DNA from: Liquidambar formosana
Taxonomy: Eukaryota; Streptophyta; Magnoliopsida; Saxifragales; Altingiaceae
Reading direction: 5' to 3'
DNA: 64,000 bases
Assembly (NCBI GenBank): GCA_039720395.1
Contig: CM077833.1
Span: forward strand, 16,181,133 to 16,245,132
The notes under the pieces are model-generated. The model worked only from the letters and a program-made list of their open reading frames with translations, did not search any database and was not told the DNA's origin. A program made the position numbers and the translations under genes. Below are positions 10,768 to 25,148 of this stretch, one piece after another; position 1 is the stretch's first letter; each line of letters starts with the position of its first letter.

Positions 10768-12446
10768 TGTATAAAACATCAAATATACATATATATATAT
10801 ATATACACGCACACACATGTATATAAACAACTCAACTAGCTCCAAGCAAGCCGTGAGCAAGCTCCCATAAAACATCCAATATCTACTTTTAAGCCCTGCT
10901 TGTTGTTCAAGATCCTAAAAGAACATAGAAATAAGCAAAAACAAGCAAAAGGGAAAATGGAAAATTTGTGTCAGTGGTTATGAAAGAAGAGACCCAATCG
11001 CAAACACACAAGATCAATTTGTTGCAGGGAAAGAGATGTATCAAAAAATAGAGAGGAGGCAATGAATGGATTAGAAGTCACATTTAATGTTTAAGAAGGT
11101 AAAATGGGTATTTTGGGACTTTTTTTTTTATGGCTTTTAATGGCTGGGAGGTCAGTGTATATTATTTTCGAAAACAAAGGAGGTAATGTCATATTTGTCA
11201 AATAACACAGGGATGTAGATATAATTTATCCCAATTAAAATGAATATAACTTATAATTCGATTATTATAATTTATAACTTCATCAAATAAATAATCATAT
11301 TATATATTATATAATTTCTATATAAACTAACCATTTTTATTATGTTTCCATATAGAATTATAAATTTAAATAATCCTATCTTGGCTACAAAAGAGGATTT
11401 TTTGAGGAAATATCATTTTGTAGTCAAGGAAAGTATTAGTTAGCCACCATGGGACCAAGTTTCTTTCTCACAATGTTTCATATAATGAGAGACTATAGGC
11501 TTAACAAATCTTTATATTTGGAGGGCTGATTGTGCTTAGTTCGAATCTTAAACTGAATTCATAAAAGATTTTCTTTTAAAGTCGTACTAGCAATCATACA
11601 CCATAACTTTTTTAAAAAATAATAATAATTTGTAAGTTAAAGTTTGAATTTTTAAAGTTCACATCACTGATAAATTAAAACATGCTACTCTGTATTAAAT
11701 TATTTTAACTCAATTCTTGAATTTTGATAGTTCATCCCTTCATTAAAAAAAAATAAAAAATGGGAAATTTCATCACTTGACTTGCACATTGGAATTTGGA
11801 TGATGAGAAAATGAAAAATGAAACTTTATTTTTATTTTTTATTTTTTTACTTTTCAAAAGATCCATCTTTCGGGCTATTTCGGGTGTGTCCAGCAGGACA
11901 GACTGCAAAACACGCCCAGGCCTAGTCCAAAGTATCTTGGGCCGGACAGGCTTGGCCATGTTGGGGTTCGGGCTAGGCGAGAGCCCAATGGGCTGGGCCA
12001 AGTAACAGGCCTTAGACTTGCTGCTGACCCGTACCCAGGACAAACCCACACCACCACTGGATATCTAACAGCCAAACCATTTTCCAATCTTCCAACTATG
12101 AGACGCTGTTTACCAGAATATGCTCTCTACAATTACTCAATGAAATCCAAGCCAAAGGTCTGAAGGAGTGTTGTAGAGGATCAAATGGTTTGAAAAGATC
12201 AAATGACAAAAAATTAATTACTATAAATTATAAAACGTGAAACAGAAAAGGAAAATTTCATAAGGGAATCGGACACTGTCAAGCACCATTCCCCATACAA
12301 AAGAAAAAGGGAAAAAAAGGAAGAATTACAGAATTAGAGGAAAAATAATTAAAAGCAATCGACGGGTTTTCTAAACTCAGATGATTAATAATCTCCTAGA
12401 ATCAATCAGTTACCCTCGTATGCTCAATTTATCCTAGAGGGGCTCT
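10768..12446. other. Intergenic, downstream of the transporter gene
   Basis: No protein recognised. 11876-12056 is a GC-rich island of GGGCTGGGCC/CGGGC-type words similar to the interiors of the hAT elements here, but without readable ends. The 3' UTR of the minus-strand transporter must lie just below 12447; I could not place its poly(A) site. Confidence 0.4.
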
Positions 12447-15400
12447 TTAGACTTTCCCATCAAGTTCAGTTGATTCTGATAACCCACCATGTTTTTGTTG
12501 TCTGCTGGTTGGGAGCACATGGCTCCGACGCTCCTTTCCACCAGGCTTTGATGAGGCATTGCCGTACCAAACCATTCCAATTACAGCTATGACCATACCC
12601 AGAACTACGTGAAGATTTAGACCTTCTTTGCCGAAGAAGAAGAACCCCATTATCAAAACAAGAATTGTCTTCATATGGCCTAGTACTTGGAAGGACACAG
12701 CTGTAAATCTACCGATGCAGATGAACTGGCTGAGGTTGGTCCCCACTGCAATAGTGCAGGAAAGAATAATAAACATCTGCAGAGACCAGGATGCAGAAAG
12801 ATTGGTAAGTAACTATACTTGCAAAGCCAAAGAACACCAGCAGTAAGCTGTAAGCACACTAAGGAAATTCATCCTTTTATTTTTAAAAGCAAATAGAAGG
12901 CATAGTCTTTGTTAATATGAAATACATGTACAAAGTACCATAAATAAAATTCTGTAATGCATTTGTTATCAGGTAAGATCCTAAAGACACATGGGATCAA
13001 TTGAAATACTAGAAATTATATACAGCGTGGATCATTAATAAACAAAACATTTGTCCCTGTTGGGAGAAAACAATTTAGCAGCACCAATGGTTCTCAAACT
13101 TGGATTGACTACCTAACAACCCCAATTAAGAATTCCAAGTACATATTTGACGATCGGAGTTGACCAAAGCCAAACAAAAACCTTGAAGAAGAGAACCTTC
13201 CTCAAAGTATTCAAATTATGAATTTCAATGTGGTTAGTTCAGAATTTGGAGAGGAAACATACTCCTACCCATCCTTTCAGGGTGCATAAAGTAATAACAC
13301 ATTAACACTCCAAAAGGAAAAAAGGCAGGAAAAAAAAAAACAGTGACCATTTGCAACTAATCTAAATTTCATTGTTCTCAAAAAAGTCAGAAGCAGTACA
13401 TCTAAACCTGCCAGAGGTTTCAGAGGGAACCCTAGCCCTACTGCATACATGAAAAATCAACAACCAGCAGCTTCTCAAAATGGCAATTGGAGCTTTACAA
13501 GATCTACCAGTTGGTACTTTTCACAATAATTCCCATCAAATTCTATGAGAATTTCATTTTACAATTACTTCCTCAACGTAAGGTACATATATTCCACGAA
13601 TAACAAAGAAGCTAGCAGTTGGTCACACATTAAAGGACTTAACTAATGAAGTTTGTGCTGAAACTTCAAGCCCATGACATTGATGCACTTGGAAACAATG
13701 CTAATTTGAATTTTAAAGAACAAAACTAACAAAATAAGTGTTGTGTGGACAATAAATTAGTTGCAAATGTTTCATGCAAGTTCATTATTCAGCAACACAG
13801 AGTGATGTGCCATGTTGTCTTTCTAGACAGGCTGGAAAGCAACTAACAAATAAGCAGCAGTAAGGCTTGAACACAACTTCTCTTCAAAGAGAAAGATCAA
13901 AGCAAGTACAGGTCATCTTTTATGTGTGTAAGTGTGCGTGTGTGTATGACAGAGAGAGAGAGAGAGAGAGAGAATTTATTTGGAAATTTTAAGCAAAATT
14001 AGCTCCTTAGGATGATGAAAACATACAAAAATCTCGGAGTTATGACTTAAAATTAATGCGATACTTACCACAGATACTATATTATAGTCATAGGCGTCAA
14101 CTCTCTTATTTGTCAACCAATAATCCAGAAAGGGACCTAATAACAGCAGAGATGCGGCCTGGGCTGGTGCAGTATGTCCCAATAGGTTGAAAGAACCAAG
14201 TGAATACTTCCGTTGAAGGTAATGTACATACTGCAGGTACAAGAGTAACAAAGTTACAAGGTAAGACATTTTGAACAATTACAAATTTTTTAATTTGGGC
14301 AACTTTAGTAAGTATTTTAACAAACAAATATGACCAGATCAGTCAATTAAAAATAATAAAAGTAATTTAATTGGGGGGGGGGGGGGGAGAAAAAAAAAAA
14401 GATGAAGAAGAAGATGAACTGTATTGAAAAAATAAAATAAATGAATCAAGATGGACCAGATCAGTCTGTGGAATTTACAATTTGAAAGAAATATAAATAA
14501 TAAAATATGTAAGCATCCATGTAAAATTTTATGTATGTACATATCCTTGCTTGGACGGGCTTATATGTATGTGATCTGGACAATTCAGATGAACTGTGGT
14601 AACATGATATTAATTAACTTTATATATGCTCAGGAAGCCATAAGGTATTATTTGAAGGGATGCAGAACTTACATATTGTTGGAGAGAAGTGCTCCAAACT
14701 GCAATAAAGGCAGCAATGAAACCTTTGGTATTTACACTCACATCAGTAACAGTGCAAACAGCAACCCCCAAGAGAACAACCACTATGCTAAGCTTTGTGT
14801 CTCTCGAGTAACGAATCTTATCCAACACAACTTCCAAAAAGCAGGATACAGGGATCATACTCAACTTTGCAATCTGATAGTTAAATAATAGAAGATGTAA
14901 CTTTTGACACTACAGAACAAGATGAAAGCCAGAACTCATGGCACACGAGATTTTACCTGATAGAATCCCACCGAGTTCCACATGAGACTAACATTCATTC
15001 CAACAATAGAGAAATTTGCAAAGACGACAAATTTCAGAAGGTCTGGAAAGGGTAGATGAGAGGGTTGGATGTATCCCAACCACCTAAGTACAACCGTCAT
15101 CAAGGTCGTGGTAGCAAAATGCAAACCAGTTAACGTTGTAGCTGCAAGAATTTGTAATAATTAAAATTAAACAATTGATAATTCGCAGCATGATTATTGC
15201 CATAAAAGAATTTTTAAAAAATTACAATACTATTTAACTTTTTGACCTAACTACTCAGCAAAAGAACTTCAACATCACCACTAAAACCGTGGCCGAACTA
15301 ATCCAGGTCAATAGCATGAGCCCTCTATGAAATCTAGTGTTTTATGGGAATTGTATCTAATGACCTCAAAATTTTCTCACTACTTTCAGCCAATGTCCTT

Positions 15401-18400
15401 TCTGTTCAGTGCATAGTTCAGCACCTCCAAGGTATAGCAAAGCTGATTAAACCATCTCAAACAAGTCTGCCCTAGATAATTAACTATTTAATTTACTCCA
15501 CCCGTTTCTCTTTTTTCAGTTTTCATCACTCATCCATCATGAATTCCAATCCTCTGCTACACTAAATCTATTATGATTGTTTATTGATTGCTAAATTGTG
15601 GTCCAGCACTATGCTTAGTTACTCAACAGTTACACATTTTTTCCCCATAAAAAGTCCTCATTACTTTCATATGTATATGATGATCACATGGACCCAACAC
15701 TATTTCAATTGTTTACATCCCCTTCAATCTCACTATCCATGTTCTTAAACAGCTCTACTTCCATTGTTTATATCCTCAATTTCACTTTTGTTGTTCTGTA
15801 TGGCTCTACACTTCTATGCATCGAGTGGCATTGAGTGCATTCTCTCTTGCGTTGAGCCGTTGACTTGCATTTTAACACTAGGATATAGCATCTCTCAACA
15901 GTTCTATTACATCATCCCACCCCTTGTCTTCTGCAAGCAACATAAACCATAAAACCTATCTTGCTTGCATATGTCATTAGTTCATTGGAACAAGAGTAAA
16001 ACAAATTAAAAACTAAAACGATATATAAACAATTAAACACAAGCATGACTTGAAAAACTTCTCCAGCTCTTATGATTTTCAGTTGTTCTGTCCTTTTTCG
16101 GTTTGGTTTTACCTCTTCTTGTTGTGCAGAGAATATAATTTAAGTTTAGGTTTATCCACCGCATTGTATTAAATTTCATACGCTTCCATCGAAATATCCA
16201 AAACATTACATTTCCTAAATGACCAAACCAAGACCTAAATAGATTTTGAAACTCTAGTTTCCACAGCAATGGAGCATTTCAACAGAGATAATGTCTTTTC
16301 AATGAACATTAGTGTCTTCTAGTGAGAGAGCGATATAACAGTCTTTTGTCATTAGTAATTTTGCAAGCCAAATAACACAATACTTGGAATTTGAGCTATA
16401 TTCGGAGTCTTCCAACATTCCTTTTTCAAGTATGTATTGTTCCTCAAATTTGATTCATAAACTACTTTTAATTAAACTTAAATTTATTGAACATGTTTTA
16501 GATCTATAGATCTTCTCCAGATCACATTAATAAATAATTTGACGTAATAACCTAAAATTTTCAAGTTTGATGTTCATAGTGTATGGTGTATGATGCTAAA
16601 TTGTTTATATGACTTTCCACTTATATAAACTAGTTTAGTTAATGGTACCATGATTCGGCCCAATTCAACACTGACATCTTCAATATGGACGAAGGTATAG
16701 ACCTCCAACATATTTTAATTAATCATTCATCAGACCCATCTTTATAAATGAATAGGTGCTATAAATGTTTCCATGCATTTCTTAATTTAAATATCTCCAC
16801 TGTATTTCCATTTCTTGGCCCACCGCAATGGTCGTCTGAAACAAAATTTAATACCTTAACCTGCACGTAATGCCACTTCAATTACCCTAATGTGATTTTT
16901 TTATTTTTTTATTTTTATATGAGGAACCCGCCCAATTTACCGCCAAGATCAACTCCTAGCTTAGCCAACCCTAATGTGAATTTTTATCCCTATATTAGGT
17001 TAACTATAGAACTTGTATGATCCGAAAAAACTACCTAATTGAGTTGCTCAATGAAAAAAATCATAGATCATCAAGGTTCAAATTTAAATCATCAATTAAC
17101 AAGGATCCAATGACAAATTAGTTAATTCATCATCATCATAAATGCTATGGTGCTGATTGAAGGGAAAAAGAATAGCTTGTTAAGAAATTTGCCAATTAAA
17201 TATCACAACTTGATAAAAGGCCATAATGAATACTCTCAATGTTAAGAAGGGAGCTTTCACATAAATAGGATATCAATATCCACAAAAGGGAAATTGATTA
17301 CTAAAAGGAAAGAACTGTTGGCAAAATTCTTTCAGAACATCTCGGCTCTCACATTCCAAGAATGGAAAATTAAATAAAATATAAAAAAAAAATGTTAAAT
17401 AAAACTCTCTTTCAAGAAAATTTGGCTCTTTTTTTTTTTTTTTTGGTCAATATCAAGAATTTGACTCTGCTTTGCGTTATTAAAACAATGACTCACAATA
17501 ATCCTAGCACTGCTTTTACATGTCTCGAGAAACTCCGTAAAATGTGAAAAAACATAACACTGACAAGCCCATTTATGAAAATAAGCACGCAGTACCTATC
17601 TTTAATTTGCTTTTTCTAAGCAAGGGTGATTGAATTAAAAGGTAAAAGAAGAAACCATGTACATGAGATGTATACAAGCAAAAGAAAACAAAAGGGAGCT
17701 TCAATCTTTGAGCTTCAAAGATTCTAAAAAAACGTACCAATGAGAATCCCAACCCACTACCCTCTAACCAATTCCATAGAAAAAACTTTTTGGCAAAAAG
17801 AGACTGCAACTCAACCAAAGAAACTTCAGCTTCATTAAAAATTCTATTGTTTCTGTCCTACCAAATGGACCAAAAAACGAATATGGGGAAGCATTCTCCA
17901 AATACCCCTACTCAATATGTCACTAGCACATAAATCGTTTGTATGCTTGAGCACATGAATTCACAATCATTGATATTGAGTTCAAGGTTCACTATAATTT
18001 TATGGTTCCACTGCTAAAAGTAAAAGGTAAGCAAATATAGCAGCAATTTTGAAAAAAAACAAAAACAAAAACAAAAAGCCTTAACGGGAAATCAGGAATT
18101 ATATATAAACAAAAACAAAAATAATAAAAAGAATTTGGCAAAAAGAGAGAGACAAAAAAGGGACGGAGGGGAGGAAGATGGGGAGTACAGTTCACTAGAG
18201 ACATAGAAGAATCCAAGCAAAGCAGAACAAAATATAACAGTAGCTTGGAAGAGGGAAGAAAGCGGGGAGGCAGTGAATGGGGCCCAATTAGAAAAACAAC
18301 AGCAAACCCTCTGAACTTTGTTCCAATGCAATCCTATGTTAACCACTCTGGCTCCTAAACATTGCTTACCTAACCATCACGTGGTTATTTATAAGGACAA

Positions 18401-18930
18401 ACTTCAGCCAAAGCCATCATAGCATGGCGGTAAAGGCATCTTATAGTGGTCGGTGGTAATGGACTAATGGGTACCGTTGACAAAAGAAAACATAGCGTAT
18501 CTATTTTTCTCATCAAAATCTTTCCATGGAACCACAGCAAACCTACAAGAGATACCATAGCCAGATCGAGGATTAATTGTTGATTGAAACTCTCTTTCTG
18601 AGGTTGAACTCATATAATGCGAAACATTAGTTGAATGCAATCATTTCCAGAAAAAGGCCTTCATGTTTAATTGATTTGATAAGGAGAGGGAATTAGACCA
18701 TCAAGTTGAATAAAGGCATTTTTTAGCTATTGACTAAATTAAAGAAAAAAGGAAAGAGAAATCAATCAAAGAAAATTCATGACATTTAAAAGGGATTTAC
18801 CAAAACTGAAGCCATATGTAGCCATTAAGGCTTTGTTAACAATGATAATCCCAACAGATGTGACAACATTGAACATCCATGCGGATGCATCTAATGCCGC
18901 CTTCTTATCAGCCTTGCTAGCTGGAGCCAT
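12447..18930 (-). CDS. URGT5/6-like: UDP-rhamnose/UDP-galactose transporter, URGT5/6 type
   Basis: Five coding exons on the minus strand: 18930-18801, 15141-14957, 14873-14673, 14230-14069 and 12776-12447. All have GT-AG introns and the phases join to a 335-aa protein with no internal stop. It starts [18 protein letters not shown] and contains [56 protein letters not shown], the [20 protein letters not shown] block and the KPGGKERR tail. These are hallmarks of the plant nucleotide-sugar transporter (TPT/EamA-like) clade containing Arabidopsis URGT5 and URGT6, of the same length. Members are multi-pass Golgi proteins (about ten helices) that exchange UDP-rhamnose/UDP-galactose for UMP to feed pectin (RG-I) and other glycan synthesis. 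The start is the first ATG after a leader acceptor. Intron 1 is 3.7 kb and carries a LINE tail. The substrate is inferred from family membership. Confidence 0.93.
17573..17890 (-). mobile_element. 3' fragment of a LINE (in transporter intron 1)
   Basis: The reverse strand reads VFWSIW, a stop, then [18 protein letters not shown], the LW-IW-ERN-R-F stretch near the end of plant LINE ORF2. It lies in the same orientation as the host gene and has no intact reading frame. Confidence 0.5.
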
Positions 18931-19049
18931 TTTCATTTATCCGTTCTAACTGATCACAGGAGACTCTTTACCCCTCTGTCTCCATAACGCAATCCTTACA
19001 ATTCCATTTGAAAACCCAAGAGCTTTATCCACTTCAGCAACCCAATTTT
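18931..19049 (-). other. Transporter 5' leader, second part
   Basis: A good acceptor (TATCTTTTCAG, ending at 19050) lies 119 bases upstream of the ATG on the minus strand, with no earlier in-frame start of the conserved protein. I infer that this block is the end of the 5' UTR. Confidence 0.4.
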
Positions 19050-19747
19050 CTGAAAAGATATGAAATTGGAACAAATAAGAAAATCCAATTAATATAATGA
19101 AATATAAATTATAATTTGGGCTATTATACAAGAAAATTCAATATGAATGTTAAACTGTTGCATACAAACTTCAACCCCCAACCTCAGCGCACACACAACA
19201 CAGAAAACCACCAAAAAATGAAATCAAGAGATAAAATATCATCAATTTGTCCAAAAACTCGACAACTGGGAGTGAAGCTTCAGATGTAACAAATTCCAGA
19301 ACCAGTAAATAAATCTAGCAATGAAAAACTTAAAAAATTTAGCAATATCAACAAACTATAGAAAAACTAGCAATAAATCAATAACTCAATAAGTAACTTC
19401 TAACATCTAACATGTTTCTTGCCCTATTCACAAAGAAGTTTAAATATAAATTTGGAAAATATATTAACGCATACACAATGAATTTACTTATAGGTGGAAT
19501 AAATATTTCATCCAGATGTGAGGGATATATATGATTTATTAGAGCCCCTCTCCATCAATAGGTACTCCCAACACGTCAACCACACACTGTAACATAGCCT
19601 TTCCACAGGAACAAAATAATAATAATAAAATTTCTTGTTACAAAACTATAGAAATGTACGTCTTATCCTTCCCCCTCCCCCCTTCCACAGCCTTTAACCT
19701 GTATTAACTCACCACTTCCCATCCAGAAGCTTGCTCCTCTGTGCAGA

Positions 19748-20093
19748 TTTTTTTCTTTTTTTTTTTGTTGGTGATGAAGTAAGAATTTTATCAACTTAAA
19801 GAAAAGGAAAAGCCCCTGTACACGCAAGGTATAGAAAATAAAAAATCAAAACAAAAAGGCGAAACAAAAAAACTAAAAGTGAAGAGAATAGACAAAATAA
19901 TTAAAAGAAGTCCAGTCTAAAAATCTGTCCTGATCTCCCCACTCAAAAGGAGGCCAAGCATGTGTCTCCTAAGTTTACCCTCTGACCATTCAACCCCTCA
20001 AAATGCCTCCAATTTCTCTCCTTCCAAACCAACCAGACAACAGCATGAGGAACCATTCTCCACACTGACCCAGACAAAGTATCAGTTAATGTA
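19748..20093 (-). mobile_element. 3' fragment of a LINE with A-tail
   Basis: The reverse strand reads WRMVPHAVVWLVWKERNWRHF, again the terminal LW-WRERN-R-FE motif of plant LINE ORF2. A 3' trailer and an A-rich tail (T-run at about 19748-19766 on the plus strand) follow. It lies in the proposed leader intron. Confidence 0.6.
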
Positions 20094-22677
20094 TACTTGC
20101 CTACTTGGGGGTAAAACTAAGTTATCACAAATGTGCTCCACTACAGCCACATCTTTCCAAGTCTATCTATGTATCCATGATCTATCTCAACTACACTATG
20201 CTCTGAGCAAGCTATCTATGTATTCATGATTCATCTCAACTATACTACCCTCTCTCAACAAGCTATGTCTTGGCTTTTCACCAATATCCTCACCAGTTGG
20301 ATTATGTTCTTGCCTAAAGAACCAAAAAAATGTAGAAGAAGAAGAAGCTTTCCTATGGTTTGATTGGGATGCCAATGTTCACTTAACAACCTAGAAGCAC
20401 ATCTCCATTTATCCATCCAACATAATGAGTGGGTTTTTCGATTAGTTCTTCAATGTTTGCCTTTGTTCCAGGGAAAAATGGAATATAAATTTCTTTCTGT
20501 AAAGTAATAAAGAAGAGGTCGTTGATTTAGACAACCCCTCCCCCGCACATTAAATAGAAAAGATAAAACTACCCTTCATTGAATACAATATTGTGCAAGC
20601 AATAATAGCAGTTTACACTTTTGACGTATAATTAAAAACAGGTTACCTCTTTAACTTGTACTAAAAAAATAATCAATAAGCATGGGAAAAACATCTGTAA
20701 AATTATATTTTATCACCATGTCACCTCTACCACAAGTAGAGCACACGCAGGGCAACTGTAGCCAATTAACTTGATCGGAACAACTGTTACGACAAATAAC
20801 GGGGGTGATTGACAAGGTTTTAGGTTTTTTGAATTAAGCATAGTGGTGAAGGCATTATTGTCCCAAAACTGAAAAATTGTATAGAAGTTGATGGACGATC
20901 AACTCTTTGGTTTTTTCCATCAATACAAACATTTATCACCTCTTTTTTTTTCCCTTGCACACACTATTTCTTGGTTTTTACTAAATTTTTGGCATTTGTC
21001 CTTAACTAAATAAACTGTCTTATAATTTGATTGGAATGTCAATGGTCATACATGATACAACACCCTAGAAGCACATCTCCTTCATCCACGTAACATAATT
21101 AGTGGGCATGGCACTTAATTCCTTGATGTTTCTTTAAGTTCCTAGGTGTAAAATGGCATTTTGGTTTTTTTCTATAAAGTAATAAAAAAAATAGAGACCC
21201 TTCTAAAAAATGAAGAGAAAAGATAAAACAATCCTTCATTAGAAACAATGCTTGCACAAGCAACAAAGGGTAATTTAAACTTGTAATGGCTAATTTAAAA
21301 GGTGGTTACTTCCCTGTAAAATCAGGGGGAACATCTGTAGAAATATATCCTTCAACTAAAACCTCACCTCTACCACAACAAAGCACATGCAATCCCATCT
21401 ATTTACAGCACATGATCGTGTAATTGAATGGGTGATCTAAACTAACAAGCATGTGGGATGCAGCCCAGCATCATGTTCTTCTTCCTTTTTTTTATTTTTT
21501 TTAAATTTTTTATTACCAAGAAAGAAAGAGTTTTATTAAAATGAAAAAGAAAAAAGATTACAATAGAGGACGAGAAGTCCGACTAAAAAGAAGAACACGA
21601 AACAAACACAACTCTACAACATAAATACAAACCTCAAATAGTCCTCCAATCTAAAGCAATTAAAAACAAAGGAACTCCTGGTCAAAAGCATAAATTTGTG
21701 AATTGATGTTCAATTTTAGTAATCCTAGTAAATCTGAAGTCAGACTATTAACTAGGAAGGAAAATTTATAGCCATTTTTTCAGGAGAGTTGTCTGCATTC
21801 GCTATCTTAAAGAGGCAGCAGAAATTAGCCATTTAGATAACTTTAAACATTTTCCACAAAATTTCAGAACAAGTCATACTAATTAGGATGTCTATGCTAC
21901 TAAGCCTACTACACGAGTTCACTATCAAGGACGGTTAAAATTTGATGGAAGGAGGTATGGGCAAGGTTTGAAGTTTCAAAAAAAGTTGATTTTTTTTCTT
22001 CTTCTTATATTATTGCTTTTGTGTCATAGGCAATTACTGAAGAAGATGTTCAAACTTAGGCAATTAATAGAAAACCCTCGACAAATGGTAAGGTTGCACA
22101 CCTACTTCTACATGATGATGGCAGAAATTCCACGCAGAAATGGCTCGGTCATTTCCCACTGATCCCCATATTTCTAAAATTTTCATAAACTTGCACATTT
22201 ATTTAGGGTTTCGACGAGCTTCTCGGCCTATTTCCTTACGAGGAAAACTCTATAATGGCATCTCATGAGATAGACCATTGTTGACTAGCAGGTTAAGTTG
22301 CTATTCTTAAATGAGCACGGAAGCCCTGAGAACACTCACAAGTCACACAAATCATGAGTTGGCCCATTACCAAAAACACCCAAATGTTAATAAAGAAGAA
22401 CAAGTTATCTACCAAGTTATCTACGAAATTGCAGGTTGCAGGTTGCATGGAATAGACACAACATTCAACAACGCCAGTGACTGAGAATACCGGATCCATC
22501 ATCATAGCATTCCTAACTCTAAAGTGATTCTTCCATTCACCTAGAGGCCATGTTCAATGTTGAGAACTCAACTTAGTGGTTGGCCGCAATGACCTTCACA
22601 AATAGGCCATCACCATGTCATACCAGAAAAATGGTTCTCTCAGAGTATAATTGCAGCTATATTTTTATTTTACAGAT

Positions 22678-22736
<59 letters not shown>

Positions 22737-23505
22737 AGAAGAAGATTTTCTGACCAATCATTGTCATCTGGAATTTGGATTCTTTTTGACACCATAGATT
22801 GTCATTGATCACTAATAGGTTCATTCCAGATATATTAGGGAGCACGATTCTAGCTGTTTGGTACTAGATTCATCCATTTTCCCTTTTGTAATCAAATATT
22901 CTACAAACTCCCACCGTTGGGCAAAGTCATGTGCACAATACAAGAATTTTTTTCTTAGGTACATTGGGAAAGAGAACAACAAAGTTCAATACAAAATTAC
23001 CTATCTCGAACAAAATTTACAAGAAATTCAACACAAAATACTTAAAACTGAAAATCAACCTGATTTCACTCTATTACAAACTAAGGCAACTAAATTCCAC
23101 TCAATTCTAAACTATCTAATACCAGCTGAAAGGTCTTCAAAATCGTAAATTTTTCCCATTTCAAAAAAAAAAAAAAAATCAATCTATGCAAATCCATGAC
23201 CAAACCATTGACCAATCACCAAACAAATCCATACAAAATTCAGATCAATCACACAAACCACGTCCAAACACCTCAAATTCCAACACAAGTAAACTGCATC
23301 GAATCAGATCTATATATCACACCAAATTACAATTAGATTCCTTCAATTTTTGACTTTTTTCCAGAATTATACGCATTGAACTCACTAGTTCCTTCAAAAA
23401 CCGTAGAGAACTACAACAGATCTATCAATGGCTATATATACAAACGCAAACAATCAATCAATCAATCAATCACTACTTGGTATTGCTTTTTGATTTGAAA
23501 AGAAC
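20094..23505. other. Probable leader intron, no other gene seen
   Basis: AT-rich, no conserved coding block. A (TG)n(GA)n(GAA)n microsatellite lies at 22677-22745. Confidence 0.4.
21480..21665 (-). mobile_element. Possible LINE 3' tail
   Basis: The reverse strand ends AATAAAACTCTTTCTTTC then an A/T-rich tail, like the 3' trailers of the LINE copies nearby. No protein motif remains. Confidence 0.3.
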
Positions 23506-23510
23506 GTACC

Positions 23511-23660
23511 GTCGAGAGGAGAACGAAGAAGGAGAGCGACCTTGGGGTTGGTGATGGTGAATAGAGGGACGGATCGCGTGAGTGTGAGCTGTGAGCTGGG
23601 AGTAGATGTAAACAGAAGGGAATGTTTAGGGTTTCACGGAAAGTGGTGCAGTTTGTGGAA
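23511..23660 (-). promoter_or_regulatory. Probable transporter leader exon with telo-box
   Basis: Read on the minus strand, this is C/T-rich leader-like sequence ending in a strong donor (CGACG then GTACGTTC; GT at 23509-23508). It contains a telo-box AAACCCTAA (23626-23634), a motif common near start sites of broadly expressed plant genes. Pairing with the acceptor at 19050 would give a leader intron of about 4.5 kb. The transcription start is not fixed by the sequence. Confidence 0.45.
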
Positions 23661-23699
23661 GCGTTTTTGCTTTGGCTGCAATTAAAGGCAAAGGGAGTT

Positions 23700-25140
23700 G
23701 CGGTTTTATTTTTTTAATTTATTATGGTTTTATGTCTTTGTTTATTGTGCTTTCATTTTGTTTTCTATGTTTTCGAGTCCGCAAGATTTGGAGAGATATA
23801 GAGAAGAGAGAGAGAGATTCGGTTGGCGAATGAGGGAATCGTGTAAGGCTTTGGGCAGCCAGCAAATCAGAGTACGGTTGTTAACTTGGGTGCACATGTG
23901 ATGACTAAACCGATGAGATTACAAAATTCTTCCTTTCACTTGAGGAAATTTATTATTATGTAAATACATACATAACTAAATACTATTAGGGGGCGTGATT
24001 TTCGGGCCGCCGGCATCGGGTAGTAACCTCAATGTGAAGTCCACAATTCGTGGCACCACCTCTTTATGTTAGGGTGAGAGAATCGAACGTGGTCTGCCAT
24101 ACGATGTGGCTGTGAAGTGGGTTAATGTCTGTTTCAATTTTTTGGTACCAAGCCCCCACCTAAATCCACAAATAAGGTCCATTCCACCATAATATATTGC
24201 AATTCACCCAAAAATAAAAATAAAAAAAGAAAACGAAAAAGTATTGGGTTTAGGATGCATTATCGAAAATATAGATATTTTTTTAATTGGAGCTACGCGA
24301 ACGTAGCCCTGTTACCACAAATTATGATGACAACGTCACATTAGGGGAGATGGTAGGTGGGTACCCATCCTAAGTGCAATGGAGCCGCCAAACTGGACCA
24401 TCGGCCTTCGTGATCACCCATAGATAATTCAACAAATCTTAGTTAATGAACAAGGCGCACAAAAAGTTAATTTAATTTTGACAAGTATTAATTATGTTTA
24501 CACGCTAATGGTGTGATAACTTAGTAGTATTTTTTTCACTAATTGAGTGAATGATATCAAATTCAAGTTAATAAAAAAACATTAATACTCATTGTTGATG
24601 TCAAGGAAGTGAGGTTAGGTTAAGGGGTGTACATTGTATAAATTGTCCCAAAAAAAAAAAAAAAAAGTGTTTATACAAGTTTTGTCTACTGAAAATGAGT
24701 CTACTTTTCCAATTCATCACTACATAATAAGTTTCTGTCTTGTAAATTTGTCTAAATTTGTACAAAAAGTAAGACATAAACACAATATTAGTCTAATTAT
24801 TGAAATACCTGATCTGATTAGATTTTTTTTATTTTTTGTGTTTTGTAACTTTTTGAGTAGATTGATCTAAGTGCTCTAAGGAGTGTGTCAAGTTTTATTG
24901 AACCTTGTTCAGTCAGCCAAATTAGGTTGGTTTTAAAAAGATTGCTCCAAATCCATTCACTACGAGTAGAACTTTCATGCAACTGTGATATGGCCTAGTA
25001 GTATTACAAGCCAATCAGGTTCAAGCAGAGTGAGAATATCAGTGTATTTATTAATCCTATTTTTCCACTTTACTTGAACCTAATTGCCTTGTAATACCAC
25101 CTAACCATATGACAGTTACATGGAAGTTTTTGCCCATTAA
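23700..25140. other. Intergenic, upstream of the transporter gene
   Basis: Contains the presumed minus-strand promoter just above 23660. I saw no TATA box I would trust and no other gene. A moderately GC-rich patch lies at 23990-24130. Confidence 0.4.
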
Positions 25141-25148
25141 TTACATAT

